Assembly (NCBI GenBank): GCA_963678705.1 | Contig: OY783218.1 | Location: 13,340,152-13,404,151 of the forward strand | Length of the DNA stretch: 64,000 nt | DNA from: Panorpa germanica | Taxonomy: Eukaryota > Arthropoda > Insecta > Mecoptera > Panorpidae | Direction of reading: 5' to 3' | Shown: piece by piece, positions 29,501 through 41,561 of the stretch | Layout: each line of letters opens with the position of its first letter | Position numbering within the stretch: position 1 is the first letter of the stretch | Notes under the pieces: generated by a model | Told to the model about the DNA's origin: nothing | The model's database searches: none | What the model saw: the letters and a program-made list of their open reading frames with translations, nothing else | Program-made: the position numbers and the translations under genes

Positions 29501-32500
29501 GTGTTCTCTACTGAGTAGACGTCTTAGAAGCAACTAATTCAATTGGCTAGTCTTGCAGTGTATAAAACTGTCCATTCTTTTATCGTGATATACTAGCATT
29601 CTAATTGAACTACTACGATTTAAATATATGCCAATATATATGAATTGTCCAGTTCATTCAAATCAAGTAAAGGATCAGTGGCGTAGCTACAGCCGTATCA
29701 GCCATATCAATGAAACAGGGCCCCGGAATTGGACATTTGAGGTCCTGATATTCAACTTGATCAATATATAGTACACGCTTTTTTAAAATAAGACAAGGCT
29801 TCACCACCAGCAACCCTAATTCGGCTCTGCATTAATTAATGGCTATATCACAGTAAACAATTTGGTGAAGTGCCCTATTTAGTGACGTTTCTATCACTAT
29901 TTCACTTCAATTATATTTCGCATCAACTTTATCTTCATTTGTACTCCGACAGGTGGAGTAATTTCGCCATTTGTAGCCCATAAAATAGACATTTTATATG
30001 AAAAAATGTGAGAAACTGAACTATAAATGAACTCTTTCATGACAAAAAAATCATGACGCATCTTCAATATGATGTCAAAGTGACTCCAAAATGTTTACTG
30101 GGATATAACCCATATGAAAGTAACATTAAATGAATACTGATTGCCTACTATACAAAATAATGACCAGTCGTTTGAAAGAAATAGCTAATTATAAAATCAA
30201 TGCTATTGAAACAGAATAATGCAAAGTGTGATTACAGACTAGATGGGCGGTTTAATATGTATCTAACTAGTACATAATAACGCGTTTTCGCGTAAAAGGA
30301 AATACCTCAACATAATAGGTTTCATTTCCATAATATGTTACCAGTGTTAATGTAATATTTATGTTCTCTTTCTCTACAATGACACAAGCCTACTAAACAT
30401 AGTGATGTAACATTACACATATTACGTAAATTCATAAATACCTTTGCGGATCTCGCCTGCAGAAAATGTTCCGACAGAAGTACATTTACCACGTGACCAG
30501 GAGATAATCTTTGCATTAGACACTTCGCTATAGTGATACTATTAGGTCCACCATTTTTACAAAGGCCTGTTAAAATCTGTAGTAGATGGTTCTGCAAGTA
30601 TTCTTCTGGTAAATTGAGGATCAGTTGTCTTAGCACATCACGCTTTGTCTCCGAGACGGTGGAATGTGCTTCCGTGATGAGCAACATGGCGAGCAGTGAC
30701 GATAAATAAGGTTGCAGCGATTCCAGTTTATCGGATGAGTTTAGTATTATCGCAAGGCTTTCAAACCCATGCTGCCGATTGTGCCAATTCTCCTAGGATT
30801 AAAAGAATATGAACATGAATTTTCAACCAATATTATTTCTCTAATTTTACAGTCATCATTAATATTTATAACCCGGAAGCATTAAGAGAGTGTTCTTTAA
30901 ATAACTTTTAAAGCTAATGTTCAAGACGGTAGGTTAATATTAATCTGGGTCACCCTTAAATCAATAGAAATTAACGTACGCTAGGTCCTAAATGATCTCT
31001 TTAGAAAATCGCCCCAAATATTTTTGTAGTACTCATATCGTTGTGGAATTGAGGGCCCCGCTAGCACGCAATGTTTATTATTTCGTGTTGAATACCAGAG
31101 GGTATCATAAGAACAATTATTAGGTACTTTGAAATTGTATTCAACAATATTAAGAGATGATTATCGACAGAGGTGGACTACCGACGATTTGCGGGTGAAA
31201 TAACTTTCTAAAATTGCGTGAAAACTTTTTTAATTATTTACAGTCGTATTACAAAAAAGCCCAGTTGACAGTTCACCATTTAATCTTTACCTAATTAGAT
31301 ACTTTCTTGCGAACATCAAACATAATGTACCACAAATTAAAATAACATTTCTTTAAAGACGTATCTATTGAACATGCAACAGTCGACAGTAGACAATAGA
31401 TAATACATAACAAATGCGCTTATCTTCAACCAGGTTAAAGACCCGTAGGTTAACTCTTGGACAGGACATGCAATTGTCTTTTCAATTATCTTGATACACG
31501 TAACCACAAACGAGTCAAGTAGAATCGCTAATAAAATATTTAAACATTCAATTCGGAATGAATTTTCATTGTTAAATTATTCGTAAACAAAGTTCTATAT
31601 AGAAACTTTTTGTTACAAAAGTTTTCTTCAAAATTAGGTTAAGTTTTAGTTAACATTTTAAAAAATCAATCTAAAAGTGTGTCTAAAACTTTATTCCAAC
31701 AAATTCACGATACTGAAAATACGTCCAAATGTTATTTACGTAGATAATTTAACTTATTGTAACAAATTACGTTTTATTTAGCAAAATTTAACATCATTTT
31801 GTTACGTAGTCAGTAAATAAATTTAAAAGACATTAATTATTTTAATGTATATTAAAAAAAATTTTAAGTTAAGTTAAATTTTTTTTAAAATTTAATTAAG
31901 ATTTTTTTAATGAATATTATTCATCTTCAACAATACTCGTTATATTAGTTTTTTACATTGTTTTGGTGATTCAAAAATCCACGATCGGCAGGTCTGCGTT
32001 AGGTTTAAAACCTCTGTCTTACCATCGATGTTTACAGTTCTAATACTCGTATTCGTATAAACACATTATATACGGAGATTGAGGGAGACAGCGTGTGCCT
32101 ATTACCATTAAAGAAATATTTGTTGAAAAAGGATAGCATATACTTTAAACATACTGTTCTGAACGAAATACTTACAAGTATACAAGTGTAACGGTGAAAA
32201 ATATATTTTACTTGTCTAACCACATCTCGTTTCTCTCTCACTTTGGAATAAATGAGATGAAAGTGAACTTAAAAAAAATATATCCATGTGGGAAAGAAAC
32301 AGAAATACTTAATGAATGATGTTGGAAAAAGAAAGAATATTATTATGAAAAAATTCTAACACTAACACAAAATCTGTGACAGGTAGAGAACTTGTAAAGC
32401 GTTAGAATAGAATTGTACGAGTGACTCGAACTTCACCAAATAGGGCACTTCACCAAATTGTTTACTGGGATCTAAAATAACATTGTATAATTTGGCATAA

Positions 32501-35500
32501 AAAGTTTTATTAACGTCAGAAAACATAAATTTATGTCCGAAGGTAAGTGTTGTTATGTAATCTTACATTATATTATCCTAAAAATGTTAGGTAAACGTTT
32601 TTATGTCAAATAAGCGTTACATATACATAACTGCTTTGTTTAACAGGTATATACATATGTATATATAAAGTACAAACGTCTGCTTCAGACTTATTTAAAT
32701 CTATGTAAATTAAAATGTATACTTCTTTCGTAAAGTGCATATAAATGACATTTAATAAGTCCATAACCCCTGTCAAATATATAATTTGCATCCCCTATGT
32801 ATATCGCGTGATGTACAACTCTGAATAATCCAGGTCAACCCCCAGGACTTCGTACCTTGACGGTTTAGGTATTATATTCATATGCTTACACATTTACAAT
32901 GCAAGTTATATAATAAAAATATATACACATATATGTATAAGTAAACAAATATTCCACCATATTGAATCCGAAGTAGTACAGTATATTTGCAATAGAAATT
33001 GTTTTAATGTGCTAAGGATAATACATAAGATAATGTTTTGATCAATCGCAACTAAACGAGCAAAAGTTTCCTTACCCTGTATAACACACAGGCAAATTGA
33101 TCTGCTGGGTTTCGTGCAGTTATCTATATACCTGTCTTCAGTACACAGTACCAATGCATTGTTTATAAACAAAGTGACAGGTTATTGTTTTGAAACTGAT
33201 GTATTTCGTGCAATTATTAATCGTCAATATTTATTAAAACGTCATTCAAAAATAACATATATCATCTATAGCTAAAAATAGCAACACACTAGATGCGAAT
33301 AATAAAATACAAAACGAATGGCTATTTCTCGTAAGTTTGTAGCTCACTAAATACAGGACAGGGCCCGTATTCCTGAGTCTTGCGAGCAATGATCGTGATC
33401 GAACAGATATGATTTATATGAGTGAAACATTTTACGAATCACATTTAAAAGAGTATTCCTGTGAGTACGGGCCCAGGTTGAGACATGTAATAAATGCTGC
33501 AATGGGCTTGTGTCCTCATTTTTTAGTGGTCGATTTTTCAATTGTTGATTGAAATTGATGTTAATAAATGTGTATTGGCGTGTCCATTTTATTAAATATC
33601 TAAATATTGACGGAGATATAGCAATTAAAAGTTTGAATTGTAGTTTTAGCGCTAGAAATGGTCGGCCATATTTGTATGACATGAGATGCATTTTAACGTC
33701 AGTTATTTGTTAAGTAGGTCAGTGTTGTGGTAATGTTTTGTAGCTGTTGGTACTCAAACAATCCAGTCAAGTCAAAGAATAATAAGTTTTTACTTTATTT
33801 ATCCCTGTTAAGGCAGACATAATATTGAAATTTTATTGTTCCTTGAAATAACTGTAAATAATATTTGATATTTTGATATATAAATACATATAGCAGAGAT
33901 TTATGATCTGTAAGGTTGGTAACCTTACACAAGGATTGTGATGTCACATGCATTTGGAGTTTGTACAACGTTGAATCCCTTTAATAATTAAAGAGACAAA
34001 ATGACTTTTTTAATTGTTAATATCTCTTAACATATAAGGAGTTATTAAAAAATAATTGGACATTTGAGGTTCTAGTAACCCACTTTATCAATATATAGTA
34101 CACTTTTATAGAAATTAAGACATAGGACACAAGCCCATTGTGTTTTACAAGTAACGAAAACATGGACCAAAACAAACAACGTGTGCATTATGTTCCAGTT
34201 CGATGTTTGTTTATACTGTTTTTTTATACCATAGGCCGACGTTATGTATATGGTATGACGACAGGTATATGAGTATTATAAACACACTGTTGTTGATACA
34301 CATTAATACCCGAGATAAACAAGTAAACACAGTGACAAGTAAACAGAGCTTGTGAACCATGTGTTAATTCATTTAAAAATGTACCCGCAACGTAGAAAAC
34401 ATGGATGTTATCTTTAGTTAGTTCCCTTCCTGAATTTCGATATCTCTTATCTAATAGTGTATAAGAGAGCATAATAAAACGTCACATACTACTCACAGCT
34501 ATCTCGAGAAACACATAAAATTTTGATATTATAAATGTGGTAAACAAGAGCAAACTTCAATACTAATCGAGTGACGTTAATATGGTTAAAAATAAATTGG
34601 TAAAAACAGAAATTAAAATTTAAAATAACTATATTTTCGTCAACTTTTTTTCTTTCAATAAAATTTAAAAGAAAGTAGTCCACAAGCCCGTTTTACATTG
34701 CTGCTATATTACAGTTTACATGAAGATAACAGGTGTATAGATTGTAGAAACAGACAAATTATTTTATATTATCCGATGAAACAGAAATCATTATTTCTAA
34801 ATATATAATGAGTTCGAGAATAAATATTAAAATAAGATTGAGTTTATATCCAAGGTCAGTTAACCCCCGTATAGGTCGTCCCTTCATCGTGCCCGTCATC
34901 CTCATCGTGACCTTTTGTTTCACATCTGACATGTGTGATTCGTGGGTGGCCTCGAGTTGAAGAGGCCAACCTGGCCAGACCCAATGAATTAGGGGTATAA
35001 TTCTCTTAATATTTATATTTTTGGATAATAAACAATAAGATTTTTTTCATATTTGATGAACATGCGATAGAAAGACCTTGCTCAAAATATTACGCGGTAA
35101 TCGCAACATTTAAAAGCAACAAACTTAATTTGTGGTCAAACGCATAAATTATGATTACGCAGAAAATGAATTATTCATTCAAACTAAATATTGACATTTA
35201 CACTAGATAGAATGGAAACTGTGAAAAATTTACACAATATAGAACGAAAGATATAGTTTACTTCCTTATTATTAATAATTTATTAAGTTATAGATGTTAT
35301 TTTCGATGTTTTTTCAAGCCAAACCATTTCATCAAATCGTTTACAGGGTTATTAATGGTATCTGATTTCCTTGAACCCTTTTTCGAATATTTAATATCAA
35401 TGTCTTACAAGAATATTAACATATACAATAATTTGCGAGCTTGACATTTTATTTCAGTCATAATGATTAAAGGTCAGTCAATATGTACTCTATAATATTT

Positions 35501-38412
35501 TAATAAGCAAATATATTCTCTGATTATATTTAAGATATTCAACGATACGGAGTATCACGCTAAGATTATAGTTTGTAACACGAAATGTTAATATATGGCG
35601 TAGTATAAATGTAAGCAGTTCATAAATGTCTTATTCCCCATATTTGTTTAGTGTTTGTGGGATGAGTAATAAAAGTAAATATTAAGGGGTACCTCATATC
35701 AATAAAAAATGTTATTTTAAATAAAACTCATGATTACTCCAATCAAATAGGAATGGCATTTATCGAAGGCGAATTCGTGTAAAGTTCGAAATGAATTAAT
35801 CTGTGACCAATGTACTAGAGCTAATGGGCTTGTGTACTATGTCTTAATTTCTATAAAAGTGTACTATATATTGATAAAGTGAGTTACTAGAACCTCGAAT
35901 GTTCAATTATTCTTTAATAACTTCTTATATGTTAAGAGATATTAACAATTAAAAAAGTCATTTTGTCTCTTTAATTATTAAAGGGATTATCGTTCTACAC
36001 AATCCAAAAGCATGTGACATCACAACCGCTGCCAACCTCAGGAATCTCTGCTATATGTACTTATATCAAAATATCAAATATTTTATATAATTTCAATATT
36101 ATGTCTGCCTTAGCAGGGTTAAATAAAATAAAAGCTTATTATTCTTTGACTTGACTTGATTATTTGACTACCAACAGCTACAAAACATTACCACAACACT
36201 GACCTACTCAACAAATAACTGACGTTAAAATGCATTACACGTCATACATATATGGCCGACCATTTCTAGCGCTAAAACTACAATTCAAATTTTTAATTGC
36301 TATATCTCTGTCAACATTTAGATATTTAATAAAATAGACACGCCAATACACATTTATTAACATCAATTTCAATCAACAATTGAAAAATCGACCACTAAAA
36401 AATGAGGACACAAGCCCATTAATAATAATATATTATTTATATATGACATTTACCTCATCTCGCAGATTCCTGATGATATCCCCGTCCACAACATTCGCAT
36501 CCTCCCAATTAGCCACAGAGCTTTGCTCCTGCACTGTGCTGTAACTCTCAGTGCTAGAACCCGTCGTGCTCTCCGTATATTCACGAGTTACATCACTAAA
36601 CCTCTCATCAGAATTTCGTCTAGAACGAGAAGGCGAAATTGTTGGACTTCTTTGAAGGTTATGTAAAACTTCAATTTCGTTATGAATTGGAATTGGACTC
36701 ATACTGTCATCTGCTCTACTAGTTTTACAAAATATTTTGGGACTTCTAATTTTACTTGGAGTAGATTCTGCACTAGTTGTATCTTTAGGTTTACCATCAG
36801 AATGTACAAGGTTACCATTCTCCCAAAGATTTGGACTTTTTCTATTTGAGATACAATTATCACTTAGAGCACGTTTATTTAAAAGATTATTTTCCAATTG
36901 CAGATAGTTCTTTTGTTTCCTAATTTTTACAGGAGTTGAATTCTCAGAAGTGGTTTCATTTCTTAAGCGCAGATATTCTCTGGGAGTGCTAGTGCATACT
37001 ATAGGTAACGGTATATTACTTCTGGATACAACAGAACTTTCAGAATTAACAGATTTTTCTGTAGTGTTACTATAGTTAGAATCGGAATCTTCCTTCTTTT
37101 CGTTGACTGCGTTCAAACTTGAGTTAGATCCGGTTATATCAGATTGGGCAGCAGTTAACTCAGATTCAGCGTCGCTAGGTGGAACATTATCACTATCAGG
37201 GGTTCGCATTTTAACAATCTCTCCACCAAAACGAACCCTTCGTGGCGTTCGACGAGTTACATCAAAATCTTCATCATATTCGCTGTCAGTAAATATTTTC
37301 ATAACACCCGTGGAATTATCAAAAACCTCCTCGTCACTCTCCGATACATTTCCGTTGCTTTGTTCTTCTAATATCCTCATGGTGACGGCAGTTTCCGAAT
37401 CTATTTTGATTTCTGTTTCCATTATTACTTTTCCCATTGGAAATCCTGTATCAGGATCAATTTTAACATCATTATTATCAACATTGTCATTATCTTCTTC
37501 CAATGTTTTATCATCTTCATCTTCACTTTGGGAATCGCTGTTCCATTCTTCCGTATTTTGATTCATATCTACGGTCCAATGTGAATTTTTACTCTCAGTA
37601 CTTGACGGTACATGTAAATCAATTCCGGAGTCTCCTAAGTTGTTATTGAAAGATAACCCGTACACTTGACAAAGAAGATCAAAATCTCTCTTACTATTCA
37701 TTTGGCAGTCATTTAGATAAGTTTGAAACTGTTCTTGTCCAATCATATCTCTAATTTTAACTAAAACCCGAAGAGCTACTTCCTGGTAAGTTACTTGCAC
37801 CAATTTTCGATCAAGAGCTTGAATCACATTCGCTACCATAGAAGAATGTTTCAAATTATTCGAAATTAATGTAGGGTAGATGAGCGCTGGTAATGATAAA
37901 ATTAATCCAACTGCTACATTATTTTTTTCATTATGATCAAAGGAATTATTTTCTAAGCCCAAGTCTAAAATTTTCCTTAACGTATTTTCGGACTGTTGAC
38001 TATACTGCAAATAAATATTTAAGGTATCCAAAGCACCTTTTCTGACCGCAGGTGCAGTGTGTCCTAAATTTCCAATCAAATCTTCTAATATATAATCCAT
38101 TTGGACGTCTAACATATCCCCTAATACTGGAATAACATCTACCAACACTCTTAGAGCATGCTGTCTTACTTGCCATTCTGGATCTGTTAATCTCTCAGAG
38201 AGTTCTAGAAATATCTCACGTGGATTGATATCATTTGGAAGTTGATGCGTACGAACCACGTATTCCCACAAGGGTGTTAACTGCAGAACGGTAACACCTC
38301 GACGTTCATTCACTGATGGAGTTCTTGGAAATGTTGTTGATTGAGTCATTAAATGTGCGGACGTTGGTGCCGAAATTGGCTCCTTCTTACCAAAAACCCT
38401 TCGGAAAAACAT
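19154..38412 (-). CDS. TOGARAM1: TOG array regulator of axonemal microtubules 1 (crescerin/TOGARAM1), full-length form
   Basis: Crescerins use TOG domains to bind tubulin and regulate microtubules in cilia and flagella. Eight exons: 36454-38412, 30442-30792, 28890-29416, 27384-27525, 26387-26468, 26001-26309, 25166-25337 and 19154-20972, coding 1,786 residues. A first TOG domain lies at about residues 45-260 (DPEWQVRQHALRVLVDVIPV, then QVTYQEVALRVLVKIRDMIG). A Ser/Asp/Glu-rich linker follows to about 650. Exons 2 and 3 encode a second TOG (ESLAIILNSSD; DRKRRVRQCALDTLAVL). The rest is a linker with short repeats, ending in a TOG of about 220 residues (SPDWEKTMYGFKYLSRLLAF; VKNLRSQVARVACQTSGDLF). 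Only three TOGs are visible, against four in the vertebrate protein. The donor chosen for exon 6 (CAA-G/gtgatg) is inferred from phase. Intron 1 is 5.66 kb and carries MITEs. Confidence 0.9.
20138..20240 (-). repeat. In-frame 18 bp coding repeats in the TOGARAM1 linker
   Basis: Units of 18 bp (on the plus strand GGAGTCCTTGCAGATGGA and variants) encode repeats of S-A-R-T-P-P / S-T-R-T-S-T on the minus strand. A second set of 15 bp units at about 20752-20795 encodes N-S-Q-L-Q three times. Both lie in the disordered linker before the last TOG domain and are likely to vary in length between individuals. Confidence 0.75.
22511..22594. repeat. Imperfect inverted repeat with 14-15 bp GC-rich arms
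   Basis: CCTCCCCTTCCCCAT (22511-22525) faces ATGGGAAGGGGAGG (22581-22594) across a 55 nt spacer, with one unpaired C. It lies in the TOGARAM1 intron between exons 7 and 8, upstream of the alternative first exon. It could form a hairpin or be a pair of opposed protein-binding sites. Confidence 0.5.
23195..23582 (+). repeat. Purine-rich tract followed by a (TA)n microsatellite
   Basis: From about 23200 to 23420 the plus strand is almost all purine in stretches (AGAGAAGGAGAGGAGGAAGA). At 23517-23582 there is a long TA run broken once by TG. A decayed LINE 3' end with a simple-repeat tail would look like this, but no reverse transcriptase remnant was seen. It lies in the TOGARAM1 intron between exons 7 and 8. 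Confidence 0.6.
29727..29797 (+). mobile_element. Decayed 3' fragment of MITE family A
   Basis: AATTGGACATTTGAGGTCCT followed by ATCAATATATAGTACACG resembles the right-hand part of the family A elements (compare 34057-34125). The terminal repeat itself is lost. It lies in the TOGARAM1 intron between exons 2 and 3. Confidence 0.6.
33361..33474. mobile_element. Short MITE-like element (family B), 114 bp
   Basis: Perfect 9 bp ends GGGCCCGTA (33361-33369) and TACGGGCCC (33466-33474), each next to a TATTCCTG/ATTCCTG motif. It stands out by GC content from its surroundings and ends 27 bp before MITE family A copy 2. No flanking duplication is obvious. Confidence 0.6.
33501..34139 (+). mobile_element. 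MITE family A, copy 2 (TOGARAM1 intron 1)
   Basis: A 639 bp element with the same AATGGGCTTGTGTCC terminal inverted repeats and the same internal sequence as the copy in eIF6. It differs by small indels, such as an extra GATATTTTGATATATAAATA near 33867. It is inverted relative to the copy at 35823-36420, 1.7 kb away in the same intron. No coding capacity. Confidence 0.9.
35823..36420 (-). mobile_element. MITE family A, copy 3 (inverted, TOGARAM1 intron 1)
   Basis: A 598 bp copy in reverse orientation to copies 1 and 2; its plus-strand right end reads GAGGACACAAGCCCATT. It lies 33 bp from the 5' splice site of TOGARAM1 exon 1 (donor at 36453-36448 on the minus strand), so it is almost the first thing in that intron. 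The flanks offer TA/TA if the outer A and T belong to the target. The other copies do not show this. Confidence 0.9.
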
Positions 38413-38883
38413 AATAACTAATACTAAATAAACTTTTAATTAAACACTTTTAAAATCATGTTTAAATTATTTAATAAACGAGCTAGTTGTTGCACTATGT
38501 TAAACACATTTTTATCTTCTGAACAGGTGAACGATTTCCATGTGACTAAAAGCTTATGCCAGCAGTAACTGTGTTTGATACAATTATACATGCTCTACAT
38601 TCTAACAAAACAACGCGCGCATATATCGATTCATGTTTCTACAAATATAATTTTAATATTACGGTTTATCATATTTAAACACCTACCCCTTTGTTATGCA
38701 CTACTACGCTAACCTCATTATTTAATAAGTTTCATAAAAGAAATAAACAGCTATTTGATTTTATACAAATATATATAAAATATTAAGATACTTGTTTTCT
38801 TAGATAGATAGATCCAAAGTAGTAAATGGGAAATATGTATATGAAATTGAATTGAATTTAAATTTATATAGCCCAACTTAAAT

Positions 38884-39002
38884 TTAACACAAAATCCATT
38901 GTGTCTGGTCACAATTTACTTCCGGTCGAATATTACATGTAATTTCACAGTGCTTATGAGATTCTCCCCTCCTTGTCACGTCTTGGCACACTTCGTGGAC
39001 CT
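38884..39002 (-). CDS. Candidate orphan 3' coding exon, Cys-rich, unrecognised
   Basis: After an acceptor-like TATATATCAG, a minus-strand frame runs 38 codons to TAA: VHEVCQDVTRRGESHKHC and then five more blocks ending TQWILC, with five cysteines in all. Local GC content is higher than the surroundings. It lies between TOGARAM1 and senju. No upstream exon was found within the 330 bp to senju, and no in-frame ATG follows the acceptor. It could be an alternative end of a neighbouring transcript, a decayed exon or chance. Confidence 0.22.
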
Positions 39003-39331
39003 CTGATATATAAAAGAACAAGTAGAAATTAATTAAAAAAATAATTATAATTTAAAATATCTTAGTACATATTTAGTAACATAAATAACACATAGCAGAT
39101 AATCAAACACGAGTCATGTTAATAAATTCACACTGTCACATATAGATAATGACATTTCAAAATGTTTTTATAAATCTGATGAAACCAAATATTCTATTCA
39201 TATAATACTCATCCGTAAAACGAAGTTTTATCAAAAAAATATGTTCATTTATATCTAATAAATTGAGTTTCAATAATTTATATATATATTAATATGCTTA
39301 GCATTTTTTTAAACTCTATATAAGCACAAAA

Positions 39332-40697
39332 TTAATCATTTCCCCCTTCTTCTAATAATTTAACAGTATCTTCTTTCGAAACTTCCTTTTGCGTGTTTAC
39401 AACAGGACTTTGAGAATATAAAAATACAGCTAACGATACAACACCAATTGCAATTATGGTATTTAAATAAATAGGTATATCAAATAATATATAACAAAGA
39501 ACAGCTGTAATGATAAGCTCTATAGCACTTGCAAAAGTTTTTAAAATAGAATTTAAATTCTTCAAAAAGAAACTAGTAATTATTCCAACGCAAGCATTAT
39601 TTAACATAATCAGTATCACATTCAAATTAAGTAGCGCTTTTAAATTGGTAACTGTAAACGTACTAATTAAATTTCCCTGTATTGCTAAAACTAAAACATT
39701 ACATATTATTGAATCTAAATACATGTATATATTTTGTATAAATATATTAACATTTGATGCTACTCCTTTAAGTAGATACTCATTATATACCCCGGCAAAA
39801 CATGAACATAAGGTTTGGACTAGAATAAATAATGCACTGATACTAAAATTATATCCAGATGTGTTCTTTTTTAGATGAGAAGATGCACCAGCCTCCACTT
39901 CTGCTGGTTGATCGGAAAAATGAATTTGTTTAACCATACATCCAGCTGTTAGTAAAATCAGTGACATCCACTGTCTTTTACTTAAATACTTTTTAAATAT
40001 CACCTGAAAATAAATTTATTGGCCTCAGGTATTTAAATAATATATTATTAGAAAAATTAAGACGTAACTTGCCTGAAATAAAATTCCTGTTATAACAACT
40101 CGAACTTGCAATAATAGATAATATGTAGTAGGATCAAATGCAGCTAAATTAACAAATGCAAGATTGTTGTACAAACAATATAGAAATGCTGGTATCATAT
40201 AAAGACCCAATACGCGAACATCTTTAAGAATATTCTTTTTTAAGACTCCCACATTGTGACTGAAACAATAAATAAATTTCAAAGATGACGTATCAGTTAA
40301 TACCCTAAATAAATATAAATATCGTAAAAGTGATATATGATTTATTCCAATATCTAATTCAATATTTTCTTATTTTAAGATCTATATTTGTAAACTGTTG
40401 TTTTCAATTTTATTAAAATACTCACTCTTTGCAATATAAAATTGTAGAAAAAATCAGTTTAAGAACTTCTGTCATTAGAACAACTGTAACAATGCTGTAT
40501 TTATATTCATTGTCCGAATTTTGTGAAGAAGTAACTAAAATACCTAAAAAAAAATATTATTATTAATAAAATAACCTTAAAAAATTGTGTCAAATGTTAC
40601 AATAGTTACCTTGATTTACGAATAATGTCACGTAACCAACGAAAATAAATACAGCAAATTTTGTAGGAAATAATTCAGACCATATTATTGAACCCAT
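39332..40697 (-). CDS. senju: UDP-galactose transporter senju-like (SLC35A family)
   Basis: Nucleotide-sugar transporter of the Golgi membrane, exchanging UDP-sugar for UMP. Drosophila senju supplies UDP-galactose for glycans that restrain Toll signalling. Four exons: 40610-40697, 40426-40543, 40073-40259 and 39332-40003, giving 354 residues. Family marks: LFVNQGILVTSSQNS near the N-terminus, YKYSIVTVVLMTEVLKLIFS, and DPTTYYLLLQVRVVITGILF with KRQWMSLILLTAGCM, which is the core SLC35A signature. It is followed by NEYLLKG and four or more further hydrophobic helices. The junction between exons 3 and 4 uses a GC donor (CAG/GCAAGT). The nearby GT would put a stop in the next exon, so the GC-AG intron is well supported. 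The substrate is inferred from family. Confidence 0.85.
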
Positions 40698-41561
40698 TTT
40701 ATTTATTAACACTCAAAAGTTTGTATAATTTTGGTAAATAGATGAACCAGTTTGAACACTTTGGAACACTTGTAATACTAAGATATTACACAATGTAATG
40801 TTCACTTTGGTTTTTGTAATAAATATTTAAATAACAATCAGCCTAACTGAGAATTTAATTATACTAAATTCACTTTGAATTAAAAAAATTGTTAACATTC
40901 CCCATGGTGTTGTTTATCGCATTTGATAAACACGTCCTGTTTGAATGTACCATACTTACATACTCTATAGGTCCATACTAGTATAATAAGAATGTAAATG
41001 GTATAACATGTGTTTTAAAAAAAATTATTATTAAAATATTTTATTAGTATTTACTTATGCACTTTTTTAGAATTAGACAAAGCATATTCCTCATATATAC
41101 ATTGTAAACATTATGCAAAATATTTGTACTACTATACGTATATAAAATAAATATAGCATAAATAACACATTTGTTAAAGCAAAAAGTTTTTCAAAAGAAA
41201 TTTAGCAAATTAAAATATTTCATAAATATAACTCCTTCAATATATTATAATCTCAATAATATATTATACAATATATTTCCTTGAGCCAGTAATTTAAGCT
41301 TTATGTTAACTACGATTATATTTTATGCATGTAAACCGCAAGGATACATACTCTTTTTCTTATCAAAAGATTAGATTAGAAAATAATGAAAATGTGAAGT
41401 AATTTTATGTTCATTAATTAAGAAAAAGAAATAATAAAACTGATATATATTTTTATATTTTATAAACATCATAATGATTTATATTTATAATATATATATG
41501 TAATAAATTAAAAACATTTATAATTTTTATTATGTTCTCAAATAAAGAAATTTATCAAGAA
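40698..41561. other. Intergenic AT-rich region between senju and TBC1D23
   Basis: No gene, repeat family or RNA gene was recognised. It must contain the senju promoter and the 3' untranslated region of TBC1D23, since both genes run leftwards. Confidence 0.5.

Noticed and set aside
37103-37561. 152-codon plus-strand frame
   Set aside because: Antisense of TOGARAM1 exon 1 linker, rich in Ser and Asp codons; no family resemblance.
38500-38560. RFX X-box upstream of TOGARAM1 (GATTTCCATGTGAC)
   Set aside because: A ciliary gene might have one, but the second half-site does not fit the RYYNYY-N(1-3)-RRNRAC consensus.
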